In this document: in pieces, positions 63,566-64,000 of the stretch
How positions within the stretch are numbered: position 1 is the first letter of the stretch
How the letters are laid out: each line of letters starts with the position of its first letter
Assembly (NCBI GenBank): GCA_964036195.1
Contig: OZ038456.1
Span: forward strand, 13,082,001 to 13,146,000
Source: Sphaerolaimus hirsutus
Taxonomy: Eukaryota > Nematoda > Chromadorea > Monhysterida > Sphaerolaimidae
Direction of reading: 5' to 3'
Length of the DNA: 64,000 nucleotides
The notes under the pieces: generated by a model
Seen by the model: the letters and a program-made list of their open reading frames with translations, nothing else
Told to the model about the DNA's origin: nothing
The model's database searches: none
Made by a program: the position numbers and the translations under genes

Positions 63566-63697
63566 ATGCTACGTTTGGACGCGAAGAAGTCGCTTTCCGA
63601 AGCCGAAAATGCAGTCATTTTATCATCGAAAAAGTCCGCCACCTCGAGAAAACCACACAAGAGCAGGGACGAAAGTTTATTAGCCCGACATGTTTGA
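63566..63697 (+). CDS. Candidate 5' coding exon (weak)
   Basis: ATG in a fair context (AAACCATGC) opens 43 codons, richer in GC than the surroundings, encoding a Lys/Ser-rich hydrophilic peptide (MLRLDAKKSLSEAENAVI). It could be a first exon ending at one of the GT sites near 63674-63692, or a chance frame. Confidence 0.25.
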   Translation: MLRLDAKKSLSEAENAVILSSKKSATSRKPHKSRDESLLARHV

Positions 63698-63761
63698 TTC
63701 GGGCAACCCGACCTTTTGTTTCAGAGTCCATTCCTTCGCCGATCCAATATACGTACCTGAG

Positions 63762-64000
63762 GGCAGTCCCGCACCCTGTAAAGTGTCAAATGTCAAGTAC
63801 AATACCAGTAAAAAGTTTAAAAAATGATTACGGAGCTTTTGATATTTTGCATCACTTTTGACAAATTTGTACGACACTTGACGTTACACTTAACAAAAAC
63901 CCGGTGCCACCACTCCCAGACCCTGGCAATTGCTCTGTAAAATGTGAAATGACATGCAAATTGTCAAATGACATGCAATTTGTCAAACGACAAACAAATT
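63762..64000. repeat. TGTCA-type repeat, running off the window
   Basis: CTGTAAAGTGTCAAATGTCA, then inverted TGACAAATTTGTACGACAC, and again AAATGACATGCAAATTGTCA. Same family as 53085-53520 and 55540-55690. Its right end is outside the window. Confidence 0.55.

Overview
This window comes from a repeat-rich invertebrate animal nuclear genome. It is AT-rich DNA with spliceosomal introns (GT..AG), extracellular mosaic genes (C-type lectin, PAN, sushi, thrombospondin type 1), a BEL/Pao retrovirus-like element and dozens of short DNA transposons with long G, C, A and T runs. I cannot fix the phylum from sequence alone. A tunicate or another soft-bodied invertebrate with many hAT-type MITEs would fit, but that is inference.

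Layout. (1) 1-352: last exon and poly(A) signal of a plus-strand gene that enters from the left. (2) About 1-9 kb: transposon remnants, including several hAT MITEs with exact 8-bp target duplications. (3) 9.08-12.72 kb, minus strand: decayed exons of a ribonucleotide reductase small subunit (R2), with other elements in its introns. (4) 12.7-19.5 kb: nested transposons. (5) 19.5-28.5 kb, plus strand: at least 11 exons of a secreted or surface protein, in the order C-type lectin, PAN/apple, four sushi domains, a short Cys motif and a Ser/Thr-rich mucin-like stretch. (6) 30.0-56.07 kb, minus strand: a 12-exon gene for a secreted Pro/Gln/Asn-rich protein with two thrombospondin type 1 modules. Its exon phases agree from the ATG to the stop, and most internal exons are phase 1-1 modules. 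(7) 37,270-49,549, inside intron 8 of that gene and in the opposite orientation: an intact, young 12.28-kb BEL/Pao element with 1,099-bp LTRs that differ at three positions. (8) 56-64 kb: more MITEs, long stretches with no recognisable gene, and one weak candidate 5' coding exon at 63.57 kb.

The retroelement is the centrepiece. One uninterrupted 3,239-codon frame encodes Gag, protease, reverse transcriptase/RNase H, integrase and an envelope glycoprotein. A second frame is open for 1.24 kb over its 3' end and contains an arginine-rich motif. The pentamer TCACA recurs on the sense strand about 12-16 times more often than chance through LTR, leader and ORF, in all three codon phases. I know of no published description of such a signal in a BEL/Pao element.

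The second theme is a set of non-autonomous hAT-type elements. At least 14 insertions have a TSD confirmed by eye, and many families carry their own short tandem motif (GGGACC, GCGTAA, GGAAAC, ACGTAA, AAATAA, GCGCC). They nest repeatedly; the BEL element sits at the centre of a four-layer nest.
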